A stretch of DNA of 64,000 nt from Nematopogon swammerdamellus. Taxonomy: Eukaryota; Arthropoda; Insecta; Lepidoptera; Adelidae. The notes under the pieces were generated by a model. It had not been told where the DNA came from. It made no database searches and saw only the letters and a program-made list of their open reading frames with translations. Position 1 is the stretch's first letter, and the number at the start of each line of letters is the position of its first letter. Where the stretch lies: NCBI GenBank assembly GCA_946902875.1, contig OX336343.1, forward strand, positions 22,677,596 through 22,741,595, in the 5' to 3' direction. This document shows positions 54,371 through 64,000 of this stretch, in pieces. Made by a program: the position numbers and the translations under genes.

Positions 54371-54790
54371 TATCCCGGAGTAACATAATTTTTTAAAAAA
54401 GTGGTCAAGTTCGAGCCGAGCTCGCGTACAGAGGGTTCCGTACCATCGCGTTTTCTGTGAGAACTAGAAGGATTGGGATTTTCGTTTACGTTTTCCTGTA
54501 AATTAAGTGAATATCCCATGGTAACAATATTTTTTTAAAAGAGGTCAAGTTCGAGTCGAACTCGCGTAAAGAGGGTTCCGTACCATCGCGTTTTCTGTGA
54601 GAACTAGAAGGATTGGGATTTTCGTTTACGTTTTCCTGTAAATTAAGTGTATATCCCATGGTAACAATTTTTTTTTAAAAGAGGTCAAGTTCGAGTCGAA
54701 CTCGCGTAAAGAGGGTTCCGTACCATCGCGTTTTCTGTGAGAACTAGAAGGATTGGGATTTTCGTTTACGTTTTCCTGTAAATTAAGTGT
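54371..54790. repeat. Tandem array, 3 x 140 bp
   Basis: gagggttccgtaccatcg recurs at 54431, 54571 and 54711, exactly 140 bp apart. Units 2 and 3 are nearly identical; unit 1 differs slightly (gccgagctcgcgtac). Each unit contains an end of family A (tcgagtcgaactcgcg), so a family A fragment was the seed. Confidence 0.93.
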
Positions 54791-54798
54791 ATATTACA

Positions 54799-55181
54799 GT
54801 AAAGGGGGCGGGGGAGGAGAGGGGGAGGGGGGAAGGGGGAGGGGAGGGGGGAGGGGGAGGGGGAGGGGAAGGGAGAGGGAGAGGGAGAGGGAGAGGGAGA
54901 GAGAGATGGAGATGGAGAGGGAGAGGGAGAGGGAGAGGAAGAGGGAGAGGGAGAGGGAGAAGGAGAGGGAGAGGGAGAGGGAGAGGGAGAGGGAGAGGGA
55001 GGGGGAGGGGGAGAGGAAGGGGGAGGGGGAGGGGGAGGGGGAGAGGGAGAGGGAGAGGGAGGGGAGGGGGAGAGGGAGAGGGAGAGGGAGGGGGGGGGAG
55101 AGGGAGGGGGAGGGGTAGGGGGAGGGGGAGAAGGAGAGGGAGAGGGAGAGGGAGAGGGAGAGGGAGAGGGAGAGGGAGAAC
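54799..55181. repeat. 380-bp purine tract, (GGGAGA)n-like
   Basis: Almost all G and A, with about four pyrimidines in 380 bases. All six-frame ORFs over it (up to 140 codons, GRGRGR or LPLPLP) are products of the repeat, not genes. Such tracts can form triplex DNA. Confidence 0.95.
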
Positions 55182-55225
55182 AAATTCGTATTTCAAAAGA
55201 AGAAAGTGACTCCCTGCTTATATAA

Positions 55226-55419
55226 CTAGGTGGTAGGGTTTAACCCGCCCGGGTTGGTACCACCGCACTGAATGAAAGGTCGGTCGAAACGGCTATGTAA
55301 ATAGTTTGTGTTTTCCGTCCAGTTCAGTGTACCAAGTTCACCCGGTGGTATGGGCTTACATCACGGATGTTGTAGGTGATGTAGCCAACCGTGTCAGTAT
55401 TCTTAAAAAAAAAAAGAAA
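55226..55419 (+). repeat. SINE family C, 3' half
   Basis: taggtggtagggtttaacc to gatgtagccaaccgtg and an A-run; lies directly after the purine tract. Confidence 0.86.
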
Positions 55420-55478
55420 AAAAGTAAGTAACTGAGGCGAGGCCGAAGGTCGAGCTGCGTTCAGTAAGTCCTTCTCGA

Positions 55479-55655
55479 AGAAAGTAAGTAACTAAGGGCG
55501 TGGCCGAAGGCCGAGCTGTATCCAGGAAGACGCTAAACCTTCTCGATGACAGTAGGTAACTATGGGCGATAGTTACTTACTTTCTTCAAGACGGTTTATA
55601 GTCTTCCTGAACGCAGCTCGGCCTTCGGACTCGCCCTTAGTTACTTACTTTAGTT
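55479..55655. repeat. Long imperfect hairpin, arms of about 88 bp
   Basis: aaagtaagtaactaagggcg at the left faces cgcccttagttacttacttt at the right; the arms meet near 55568 with almost no loop. A third, direct copy of the arm precedes it (55419-55478). Confidence 0.83.
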
Positions 55656-55782
55656 GAGAAGGTTTATCGTTTTCCTTAACGCAGATCGGCCTTAGTTACT
55701 TACTTTCTTCCTTTGAAATACGAATTTCACGCGAGCGAAGCCGCGGGCAAAAGCTAGTACATACATAATACAAATATATTGT

Positions 55783-55836
55783 GTGATGGTACGGAACCCT
55801 CGGTGCTCGAGTCCAACTCGCACTTGGCGGCTTTTT
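55783..55836 (-). repeat. Family A terminal fragment
   Basis: atggtacggaaccctcgg, then gctcgagtccaactcgcac and ttggcggctttttt. Confidence 0.8.
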
Positions 55837-55839
55837 TAT

Positions 55840-56272
55840 TAACTGGCACACTTTTTCATTTACGAAAATTTCACGGCACACCAAATTTATATTCATATAG
55901 AAAGCATATAAAATTTAGAAACTAAAGACGAAGAAATTGGCGACTTCGTACTTACGTAATGTAGCGTACTTACTTACGTATTAAAAGTATTTATCAGTGA
56001 AAACTCTCATTTTAACTGAGGATGTCAAAATGCCCTTCTAACTCCCTACCCTGCGAACTCTCATTTAATTTCTTGATGTGTTCAAACAAATGAGTCAGAA
56101 AATGTCATTGTGGATAATCTATCTATGTATATAGATAGACGAAAAATTATGCTTGCTCTTTTCTTCCGCGGTTTTCAAACACAGTTTGAATGAGTTACTT
56201 AGAATTCGCGGCACACCTGGATGCCACTCGCGGCACACCAGTATGCCGCGGCACACCGGTTGAAACCCCCTG
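55840..56272. mobile_element. hAT-like remnant, one terminus visible
   Basis: The right end GGTTGAAACCCCCTG (complement CAGGGGGTTTCAACC) is of hAT type. Subterminal cggcacacc repeats occur near both the right end and 55874. The left terminus is missing where family A begins. Confidence 0.55.
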
Positions 56273-56574
56273 CTTTAGGTATCGAACTAAATTCAGTGAT
56301 AAGTGCATTATGCAACGAAATATCGTTACATTGTTGAAAAAAAATTATATAGATTATACAGCTTAGTTACATATTGATACAAGTATTTTAGTGACTACAA
56401 AGACTTATACTTATTATATACGAGTAAGTATGTGTAAAGAGCCTTTTTCAAACTTTAATACCTACGTAATTTGTATCAACTTAATATGTTCGTACATTAA
56501 ACATTACAATGTACTTGTAGTATAATTTTCAAAAAATAAGAAAAAAATATATAAAATATTAAGATACCTACTAT
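56273..56574. other. AT-rich, no feature seen
   Basis: No family or ORF supported. Confidence 0.5.
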
Positions 56575-56740
56575 AATTTTACATGGAATGCGAACCATGG
56601 CATGGAGCAACTCATATTCAAGAAATTCACTTATCAAACTCGGAAAGAAAAATAAAGTGGTTAACGCCAATGGGCACTGAACGCGCGACCTTCCGGTTAA
56701 TAAGCAAGGCCGTTACCACTTATCCACGAGCTACTCATAA
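56575..56740 (-). repeat. Possible tRNA-derived SINE head of another family
   Basis: On the minus strand, agctcgtggataagtgg (A-box-like) is followed by gaaggtcgcgcgttcagtg (B-box-like). Arrangement fits a SINE head; there is no second copy in the window. Confidence 0.35.
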
Positions 56741-57732
56741 TAACATTGCAACCCGAACCTCATAAATTAAACTTGGGCTCATGCAAAAAATAAAGCCCCT
56801 ATTGTGCGTGCGACTCGCTGCATACAGCTCGCACCCCAGGGGGTGTCGCGCTCAGTAGTACTGGGGTCCAGTTGACTTGCTTTAAGATGTCCTCGCGTCG
56901 AGTTGTACTTCGCGGTGAAGAGTCCCCAAAGTAAATTGGGCCAAATTTGAAAGGACCGCATGGCGACTCGGCGGGAGTCAGTCGGCGGGGTCGAGACGGC
57001 CGCGGGGAAAGGGCCCATTCCGTGTGGAGGATATATATGACCTTCTATTACTCAACAAACAAATTGGTGCTAACGGCAGCAGTTGTTTTAGATCTTAAAG
57101 TGGTATATTGGAGTGCGCTATTGTAAAGTCACTAAAGAACCTGAACCTGTATAAGAATGTGTCTCTTTTAAACAGCTCTTATAATAACGCCTGTCTTAAC
57201 ACTATAATGTTAATTGGGTATGTTCTGAGATAGAGCATCAATTGCTGCAATTGACATGGGAACGACCAACGACGATGGCTTCCAGTTCGTTCACAAGTTC
57301 CTCGCGTACACCGATGCTTGCGTTGGTTGTATTCTTTGTATTGGAACTTGTAACTTGTATTACAGTCCCGAGCTTGGAGTCAAAAGGTCGAGTCTCCATC
57401 TTAGTTGAAAGTTTGTACAAAAATAAGAATGGTACAATCGAAGCGCGGTTTCTCTTGATCGTACGATGACCTAAACACATAAATTGTGCCGGAGAATAAT
57501 GTCTAGAAATTAAACCAAAGAGAAAGTATAAAAATATAATATTACACTACTGTTAAGGATACGTTAGCTGATTATTTCTAAGAATTTTGACAATTTAATA
57601 CATTTTATGTCATACATTTTCACTAATTTGTTGTATATACACCAGATGTACGGTACGAATAGGTAATGTTATAGGCAGAGTAGTGGTCAGATTCTTAAGT
57701 ATTAATTTTGTAAATAATAATGTTCTTGTAGC
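56741..57732. other. No gene supported
   Basis: 56790-57020 is GC-rich and unlike its surroundings, perhaps an unclassified element. Overlapping 75- to 80-codon ORFs at 57240-57480 on both strands have no recognised domain. Confidence 0.4.
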
Positions 57733-57800
57733 GGGAGGACTGGAGGAAAATTGGAGAGGCGTATGTCCAGCAGTGGACGCTTACACGCTGACTGACTGAG
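57733..57800 (+). pseudogene. LINE tail (family F), last 70 bp
   Basis: gggaggactggaggaaaatt, gcgtatgtccagcagtgg and acgctgactgactgagtg. Confidence 0.72.
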
Positions 57801-58699
57801 TGTTTATGGGTTAGTTATTTTAAGTAACTATAATACTTATATATAAGGTACTAATAAAACATTGTGACTTGCGAAGTTTGTTTGTTAGTTCTTCTTCACA
57901 TTGAATGTAGAACTGACGGAGTTTTGGACGTATCCAAGAGTAGATCACCTACCTGTGGATGAAATTATACAATAAACAATATATAATTTTACAACACATT
58001 ACTTACTACGTACCCACATTTAGATGCATCAGCGTAGTAGGCAGCCTACGCTACGTCTTAAAATAAAAACTGGCCAACCAAAAATAAAATCTATTAAAAA
58101 GAACGGTCGGAGAACCAAATTCTTGGAGTGGTCACAGACATGATTGAGAAGATGTGAGATTTTATGAAACCCTGTATACTCTTGGAAAAATGCAGACGCA
58201 ACTTACGGACATCAATCATCATTATCTGCAGTAATAATTTTATTCCACTTGGCGTTCTTTCGTTTTTGGAACGCTCTCGACAATGTGGGCGAGTGTCACC
58301 CACCGCTCACCAGTCGACATTGTGGATTTATGTTTCTACTGCTATGTAGGTAGACAGTTTTATTATTTATGATGCATCTAATAATATGAAATTGCTTATT
58401 TTATGCGCCAGCCAGCGTGAAGTCAGCTGCCTGCATTCGTCATTCGCCTAGGGGCGGAAGTTGTATCCGTAATTACATCATGCAACCGATCAAGGTAACT
58501 GTTATGCCATCTGCCGATGATGGAGACAACGTTGATGGCTTCTGCTTCTGCTACTTGCGGTTTCTCAATTTTTGTACCTTCTTTGTTGATAAATTGTTTG
58601 TTTGAGTGATACTTCTCGCGCGCGAGCACACCATGATATTCGTCTATCCCTCGCTCTTCTACGTCTTATGACAGTTAATACGTTTAATACGCACCTTTT
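57801..58699. other. No gene supported
   Basis: Overlapping short ORFs, no domain. A mariner 3' end may lie near 58660-58720, but I could not find its inverted repeat. Confidence 0.4.
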
Positions 58700-59547
58700 T
58701 TTAGCGGTAAGATGAATAAATACGACATCTCCATTATACATTTTCCATATAGCATCTATACAAAGTTTCATGCGAGCTTTCGAAACAGTTTTTGCAGTCC
58801 GCGCCTCAGACACCTCTTCTGCCGCCTTCTCGAACGCTGTTAGCGCATCTTCCGACGATGAAAACTGTATCCCCGTTGAGTTGATTTTTTTTTTATTTTA
58901 GGGTATAATAATTCACAGGGTGCTAAATCTGTAAGGAGGGTGACCCAAAAGTTTAACCGCTGTTCTATCCAGGAAGTCCCTCGTTTTGAGCCATCTGTGC
59001 TCTCTGTTTTGAGCGCTGAGTGCGCGGGCGCGTTGTCATGGTGAAGCAGTAGTCCGCGGAACCCCGTGTTCGGTCGCTTGTTGCTCACAGCAGTGTGAAC
59101 ACTTCTGGCTCTGGCAAGCAACTGGTAGTATACCATTCGGCATTGATGCTACTTTGATTTCGTTATGGAATTGACGCCAGATAACAAAACATAACGATAA
59201 AAATCTTCCCTGCGCTTGTCGATCGCTTCACTTTTGTAGGCGTTGTTGTGGAACATCCAAACAGTCGACTGGCGCTTCGTTCTGCAACGCACTGATAAAT
59301 CCAACCTGTAATAATGTTCTAAACACGCCGAAACGAGCCTGCTTCAAATAGCAATCATGTCACGGCACTATTCCACGCGGGCCTGCTTCTGAGCATGAGT
59401 GAGGTTGTGGTGATCCAGGGCGAAACTATCCTCCTCACACGAAGGTGCTCGTGTAGAATCTCGTGAAAGTTTCCCGATCCAATCTGCAATATGTAATGAA
59501 TCTCTTCATGCGTAATTCGCCTATTCTCTTGAATAAAAAAATTCACT

Positions 59548-59866
59548 GCTAGCACCAATGATATTTTAGGAAAGATAGGTTATCTATATGACTGCTCATG
59601 CTCACACATGGCACGTCCTTGAAAAGTTGAGAGGAAGAACTATAAAATGATGCGCCGACTCGAATAGTCTTATTCCAGTTATTAGAATTAGTGCAGAATC
59701 TAGAACACACGACGGCATTTTCGATGTGTTAGCGGTCCGACCGCGTGCGTAGTTGGTGGGCGAATAACTTCAGACAGGACCATGGTATTGTATTTAATGT
59801 GCCGCTTGGGAGCTCAGATAACCTATCTTAGATCTCCTTTTAACTTATAATATCATTGGCTAGCAC
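59548..59866. mobile_element. 303-bp TIR element in mariner, 8-bp target duplication
   Basis: The element (59556-59858) has CAATGATATT termini and a further shared AAGATAGGTTATCT inside each end. It is flanked by GCTAGCAC at 59548-59555 and 59859-59866. It cuts the mariner between the TAVTEGNVLA and FIQENRRITH parts. Non-coding; hAT or P-type by duplication length. Confidence 0.85.
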
Positions 59867-60300
59867 GTTTCCTTCCGTAACAGCCGTCAAAGAGCGATCA
59901 CTTCTTTCTTCATCCCTCAAACAAAGGTAGTCGCCCGTGTTTAAATTCGTTATACCAACGGTACACGGTTGCCATAGAAAGTCCTTTATCCACAAATTCA
60001 ATTTGAAGTCTATCAAACGATCCCGGTTTTAGGCGCCATGAAATTTGAATTCGTAAAAAATCATCGCGCGAAAATGTTCGCGATGGCACAGCATATATAT
60101 GGCTAAAGCAGTATGGAAACTACGTACAAAACGATCGAAACGACGCACTCACACACACGCACGCCTCAACAAGGCCCCGAAGCGAATGTCGCAAACAATC
60201 AGTCGCGGGTGCCGCGTCCGAGTGGTCGTGTTTGTTTTTGTTGCATGCGCCACGGACAGTCCGCGATCTTTTAGAATGCAAAAAAATGTTTACAAACGTT

Positions 60301-62265
60301 TTTCGACTGTTGTCACTTTATATTAACTTTTAACAAATGTTGACAACTTTTGTCAACTTTTCTAATCTTTTGCCAACTTCTGTCACATTTTGTCAACTTT
60401 TATCGACTGTTGTCAACTCTTGTCAACTTTTCTTATCTTTTGCCAACTTCTGTCACCTTTTGTCAACTTTTATCGACTGTTGTCAACTCTTGTCAAGTTT
60501 TATAAACTTTTGAGAACTTTTGTCAACTCTCGGTAACTTATGTCAACTCTTGTCAACTTTTCTAATCTTTTGCCAACTTCTGTCACCTTTTGTCAACTTT
60601 TATCGACTGTTGTCAACTCTTTTCAAGATTTGTAAACTTTTGAGAACTTTTGTCAACTCTCGGTAACTTATGTCAACTCTTGTCAACTTTTCTTATCTTT
60701 TGTCAACTTTTATCGACTGTTGTCAACTCTTGTCAAGTTTTATAAACTTTTGAGAACTTTTGTCAACTCTCGGTAACTTATGTCAACTCTTGTCAACTTT
60801 TGTCAACTTTTCTAATCTTTTGCCAACTTCTGTCACCTTTTGTCAACTTTTATCGACTGTTGTCAACTCTTTTCAAGTTTTGTAAACTTTTGAGAACTTT
60901 TGTCAACTCTCGGTAACTTATGTCAACTCTTGTCAACTTTTCTTATCTTTTGCCAACTTCTGTCACCTTTTGTCAACTTTTATCGACTGTTGTCAACTAT
61001 TGTCAAGTTTGTAAACTTTTGAGAACTTTTGTCAACTGTCGGTAACTTATGTCAACTCTTGTGAACTTTTGTCAACTTTTCTTATCTTTTGCCAGTTTCT
61101 GTCACCTTTTGTCAACTTTTATCGACTGTTGTCAACTCTTGTCAATGTTTGTCAACCTTGGTCAACTTTTGTCAACTTTCGTCAATATTTGTCAACTTTT
61201 GTCATCTTTTGTCAACTTTTATGGACTGTTGTCAACTATTGTCAATGTTATCAACCTTGGTCAACTTTTGTCAACTTTCGTCAACATTTGTCAACTTTTG
61301 TCATCTTTTGTCAACTTTTATCGACTGTTGTCAACTCTTGTCAATGTTTGTTAACCTTTGTCGGCTTTTGTCTACTTTTGTCATCTTTTGTCAACTTTTA
61401 TCGACCTGTGTCAACTTTTATCGACTGTTGTCAACTATTGTCAATGTTTATCAACCTTGGTCAACTTTTGTCAACATTTGTCAACTTTTGTTATCTTTTG
61501 TCAACTATTATCGACTGTTGTCAACTGTTGTCAATGTTTGTCAACTTTTGTCAACTTTCGTCAATATTTGTCAACTTTCGTCATCTTTTGTCAACTTTTA
61601 TCGACTGTTGTCAACTCTTGTCAATTTTTGTCAACCTTATATAAATATATAATAATATAAATATAATAAATAATAACCGTTTATTGGATGAAATCATTAC
61701 TTATGCTATGTTGGTACATTTTTTCAAATTAATTTACATAATTTAATTTCATCCAATAGGAGGACATTTTACCTTAAGGTAATCTCCTCCTGTCCCCCTA
61801 TTGGTGTTACATCAAAAGAATATGTCACAGAACAAAACCTTGGTCAACTTTTGTCAACTTTCGTCAACATTTGTCAACTTTTGTCATCTTTTGCCAACTT
61901 TTATCGACTGTTGTCAACTCTTGTCAATGTTTGTTAACCTTGTCGGCTTTTGTCTACTTTTGTCATCTTTTGTCAACTTTTATCGACCTGTGTCAACTTT
62001 TATCGACCTGTGTCAACTTTTATCGACTGTTGTCAACTCTTGTGGTTGTTTGTCAACCTTAGTCAACTTTCGTCAACATTTTTTCATCTTTTGTCAACGT
62101 TTGTCAACTTTTGTATACTTTTCTCGACTTTTGTGAACTTATAGCCACTTTCGTCATCTTTTGTCAACTTTTGCCAACTTCTCTCAGCTTTTGTCAGCTT
62201 TTATCATATTTTAACCACTGTTGTCAACTTTTGTCACTTTTATGAACTTTTGTCAGCTTTCGTTA
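60301..62265. repeat. Minisatellite arm 1, (TTTTGTCAACTTTTG)-type 15-mers
   Basis: Units such as ttttgtcaacttttg, tcgactgttgtcaac, ttttgtcatc. Two higher-order patterns are seen: one marked by ctcggtaactta (60531, 60661, 60771, 60911, 61040; 110-140 bp apart) and one by tcaatgtttgtcaacctt (61140-62060). Because 15 is a multiple of 3, the array is open in three + frames for up to 191 codons; these are not genes. Confidence 0.95.
61635..61845. repeat. Non-repeat interruption in arm 1
   Basis: About 210 bp of AT-rich DNA, with acctt at both edges and an internal inverted pair attggatgaaat/atttcatccaat, suggesting a small insertion in the array. Confidence 0.6.
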
Positions 62266-63495
62266 ACAAGGAGTTGACAAAAGTTGACACGAGTTTACAT
62301 AAGTTGACTAAAGCTGACAAGAGTTAACGAAAGTTGACAAACTAGACAAAAGATGGGAAAAGTTGACGAAAGTTGACAAACAGCTGACATAAGTTGACAA
62401 ACGTTGACAAAATATGAAAAAAGTTGACTTGACTTAGTTGACATTAATTAACAATAGTTGACGAAAGTTGACAAACGTTTACAAGAGTTGACAAAAGTTC
62501 ACGAAAGCTGACAAAAGTTCATAAAAGTGACAGAACTTGGCAAAAGTTGACAATAGTGGTTAAAAGTTGACAATAGTGGTTAAAAGTTGACAGAAGTTAG
62601 TAAAAGTTGACAAAAGATGATGAAAGTTGACAACAGTTGACGGAAGCTGGCCTAAGTTCATAAAAGTGACAGAAGTTGGCAAAAGTTGACAAAAATTTCC
62701 GAAAGTTGACAACAGTCATTAAAATTTTACAAAAGCTGATAGAAGTTGGCAAAAATTGACAAAAGATGACGAAAGTGGCTATAAGTTAACAAAAGTCGAC
62801 AAAAGCCATAAAAGTAGACAAACGTTGACGAAAGTTGACAAAAGTTGACAAAAGTTTACTAAAGTTGACAAATGTTGACAAAAGTTGACAAGAGTTGACA
62901 TAAGTTACCGAGAGTTGATAAAAGTTCTCAAAAGTTTACAAAACTTGACAAGAGTTGACAACAGTCGATAAAAGTTGACAAAAGGTGACAGAAGTTGGCA
63001 AAAGATGAAAAAAGTTGATAAAAGATGACGAAAGTGGCTATAATTTCACAAAAATCGAGAAAAATAGACAAAAGTTGACAAACGTTGACAAAAGATGATA
63101 AAAGTCGACAAATGTTGACAAAAGTTGACAAAGATTGACAAGAGTTGACAACAGTCGATAAAAGTTGACAAAATATGACAAAAGATGACAAATGTTGACG
63201 AAAGTTGACAAAAGTTGACCAAGGTTGACAAACATTGACAAGAGTTCACAACAGTCCATGAAAGTTGACAAAAGATGACAAAAGTTGACAAATGTTGACG
63301 AAAGCTGACAAAAGTTTACCAAGGTTGACATACATTGACAAGACTTGACAACAGTCGATAAAAGTTGACAAAAGATGACTGAAATTGGCAAAAGATGAGA
63401 AAAGTTGACAAACATTTACAATGGTTGACAAAAGCTGACAAAAGCTATAAACAATTTACAAAAGTTAATAAAAGTTGACAAAAGTCGAGAAAAGT
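62266..63495. repeat. Minisatellite arm 2, inverted orientation
   Basis: Same units on the other strand (aaagttgacaaaag). Both higher-order patterns recur (taccgagagttgataaaag at 62905; aaggttgacaaacattgac at 63220), so arm 2 is a rearranged inverted relative of arm 1. Confidence 0.95.
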
Positions 63496-63867
63496 TATAT
63501 CAATTCATATTTATAGCAACCACGTTTTGAAATTATTATTGATGATTGATTATATTGATTATTTGATCATTACATTAAAGAACCTAAATAAATGTTTTAA
63601 TAAATAATTATTTTACAATTTTACAAAAAAATTTGATTGACATCCCTAACGCTCCAATGGAGCGTAGGTACTTATTTTAACAAATAGGCCTAGTTTCCAT
63701 ACTGCTTTAGCCATATATATGCTGTGGCGATGGCGTTCCATTTTTGAATGAGACAAGATAGTTGAATTTCGCTGTTAAAAAAATGTGGAGGGAAATTTTA
63801 AATTGGAACGTTCGCATTTTTACTTGTAAATAATTGTCTTAAATATTAATAAAACTTTCTGAGTGCC

Positions 63868-64000
63868 CTGGTATATGCCCCTAATCGTCTTCTGGCCCAG
63901 TAACTTTTAATCGGTCTTCTTAGAGCTGCGGGTGGCTGCGGTCTCGTTTTATTCTAAAGTGCTTGTTTCACTGCAAATCATGAAGGCGTTACTTGCAGCC
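63868..64000. other. No feature seen
   Basis: Sequence beyond the probable mariner end; too short to judge. Confidence 0.5.

Larger units (their letters stand above)
54236..55758 (+). repeat. Composite family I element (possible Helitron-like) filled with arrays
   Basis: Starts ctcactatataatatcataa with a (TTTG)n block at 54270-54310 and ends ttcacgcgagcgaagccg, gcgggcaaaagctagt at 55758. Inside lie the 140-bp array, the purine tract, a SINE C and a long hairpin. Both ends match a repeat type frequent in moths that ends CTAGT; calling it a Helitron is tentative. Confidence 0.5.
60080..63734. mobile_element. 3.64-kb Foldback-like element with an inverted minisatellite core
   Basis: The element (60088-63726) is flanked by GCGATGGC at 60080-60087 and 63727-63734. 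Its TIRs (60088-60122, 63691-63726) read acagcatatatatggc and ggctaaagcagtatgg inward and match over 35 bp. Subterminal unique DNA (60123-60300 and 63496-63690) encloses a 15-bp minisatellite that changes strand near 62270. Drosophila FB elements likewise have long inverted repeats made of short tandem repeats. It splits the mariner start codon region from the rest. No transposase; non-autonomous. Confidence 0.88.
58700..63867 (-). pseudogene. Mariner transposase, broken, split by two TIR insertions
   Basis: Three minus-strand pieces belong to one mariner. 63735-63741 holds the start (M-E-R-H-R), 59867-60079 the DNA-binding part with TVYRWYNEFKHGR, and 58700-59547 the rest: FIQENRRITHEEI, LQIGSGNFHEILHEHL, LLHHDNAPAHSA (second catalytic D), LAPCELLYPKIK (near the third D) and SSEDALTAFEKAAEE. 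The order is that of the usual protein of about 345 residues. Frameshifts, stops and lost segments are present besides the inserts (for example between 59136 and 59355), so it is inactive. The 5' end is probably at about 63867 (ccagggcactc on the minus strand, next to TA). Confidence 0.85.

Noticed and set aside
54753..55209. ORFs of 118-140 codons (GRGRGR, EREREG, LPLPLP)
   Set aside because: They translate a homopurine simple repeat on both strands; not genes.
57238..57480. A secreted-protein-like ORF (hydrophobic LALVVFFVLELVTCI)
   Set aside because: Open on both strands over the same short interval, no family, no exon signals; hydrophobicity alone is weak.
61049..62144. ORFs of up to 191 codons (STFVNFCQLLS-type peptides)
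   Set aside because: Products of a 15-bp minisatellite that is open in several frames at once; no domain, no start context, and the same peptides appear on the opposite strand of the inverted arm.

Overview
This is eukaryotic, insect-type DNA, most probably from a moth or butterfly. The main evidence is the set of dispersed repeats. They include a CGGAACCCT-ended family with a (GACA)n block (called family A here), two tRNA-derived SINE families (B and C), a (GTAT)-tailed retroposon (D), jockey-like and other LINE tails with AATAAA or (GTAT)n/(TGAATC)n 3' ends, Bel/Pao and mariner elements, and a degenerate (CCTAA)n insect-telomere-like tract. I see no bacterial features: no operons, no ribosome-binding sites, no CRISPR. 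I recognise no complete conventional host gene. The window reads as intergenic or intronic DNA built from nested transposons, with a few possible host first exons ending at good splice donors on the + strand (about 19.5, 35.7 and 46.5 kb; a weaker one at 34.1 kb).

Layout. 1-3640 (-): gag-pol of a Bel/Pao LTR retrotransposon running off the left edge, open throughout except for one single-base frameshift near 3255. 4.1-17.1 kb: SINE and family A copies, LINE tails, foldback and TIR elements, a TTA-flanked Harbinger-like MITE, and a 1.28-kb hAT-like element with a perfect 8-bp target duplication. 17.3-19.5 kb: CpG-rich promoter-like DNA with a possible first exon, split by an AT-rich block. 19.68-21.97 kb: a 2.3-kb element with perfect 37-bp TIRs holding three different tandem arrays. 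22-40 kb: more SINEs, a pre-miRNA-like 100-bp hairpin, a LINE C-terminal ORF (29.8-30.5 kb), a hAT remnant, a four-layer nested insertion (32.5-34.1 kb) and a 640-bp long-TIR MITE. 40.3-43.0 kb (+): a 5'-truncated LINE with an uninterrupted reverse transcriptase ORF. 43-54 kb: low-information DNA with scattered repeats and a possible promoter/first exon at 46.3-46.5 kb. 54.2-55.8 kb: a composite repeat with a 3 x 140-bp array, a 380-bp almost pure purine tract and a 180-bp hairpin. 58.7-63.9 kb (-): a broken mariner split by two independent TIR insertions.

The most unusual objects are two. (1) A 3.64-kb Foldback-like element at 60088-63726, inserted in the mariner reading frame with an 8-bp target duplication. 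It has 35-bp TIRs and a core of about 3.2 kb made of a TTTTGTCAACTTTTG-type 15-bp minisatellite that flips strand near 62270. (2) Three tiny palindromic insertions (35, 55 and 33 bp at 13963, 44869 and 45318), all with AAAGAG...CTCTTT ends and each flanked by a 9-bp direct repeat (one with a single mismatch). They look like copies of one micro-transposon family.

None of the elements form a pathway together. The interactions are insertions into one another, which give a relative order: mariner before its two inserts; a LINE tail before the 306-bp foldback; family A before LINE/MITE/SINE-B; SINE-B before SINE-C at 30.5 kb; a LINE-tail duplication before SINE-C at 48.0 kb. All family names come from recognised motifs, not from database searches.
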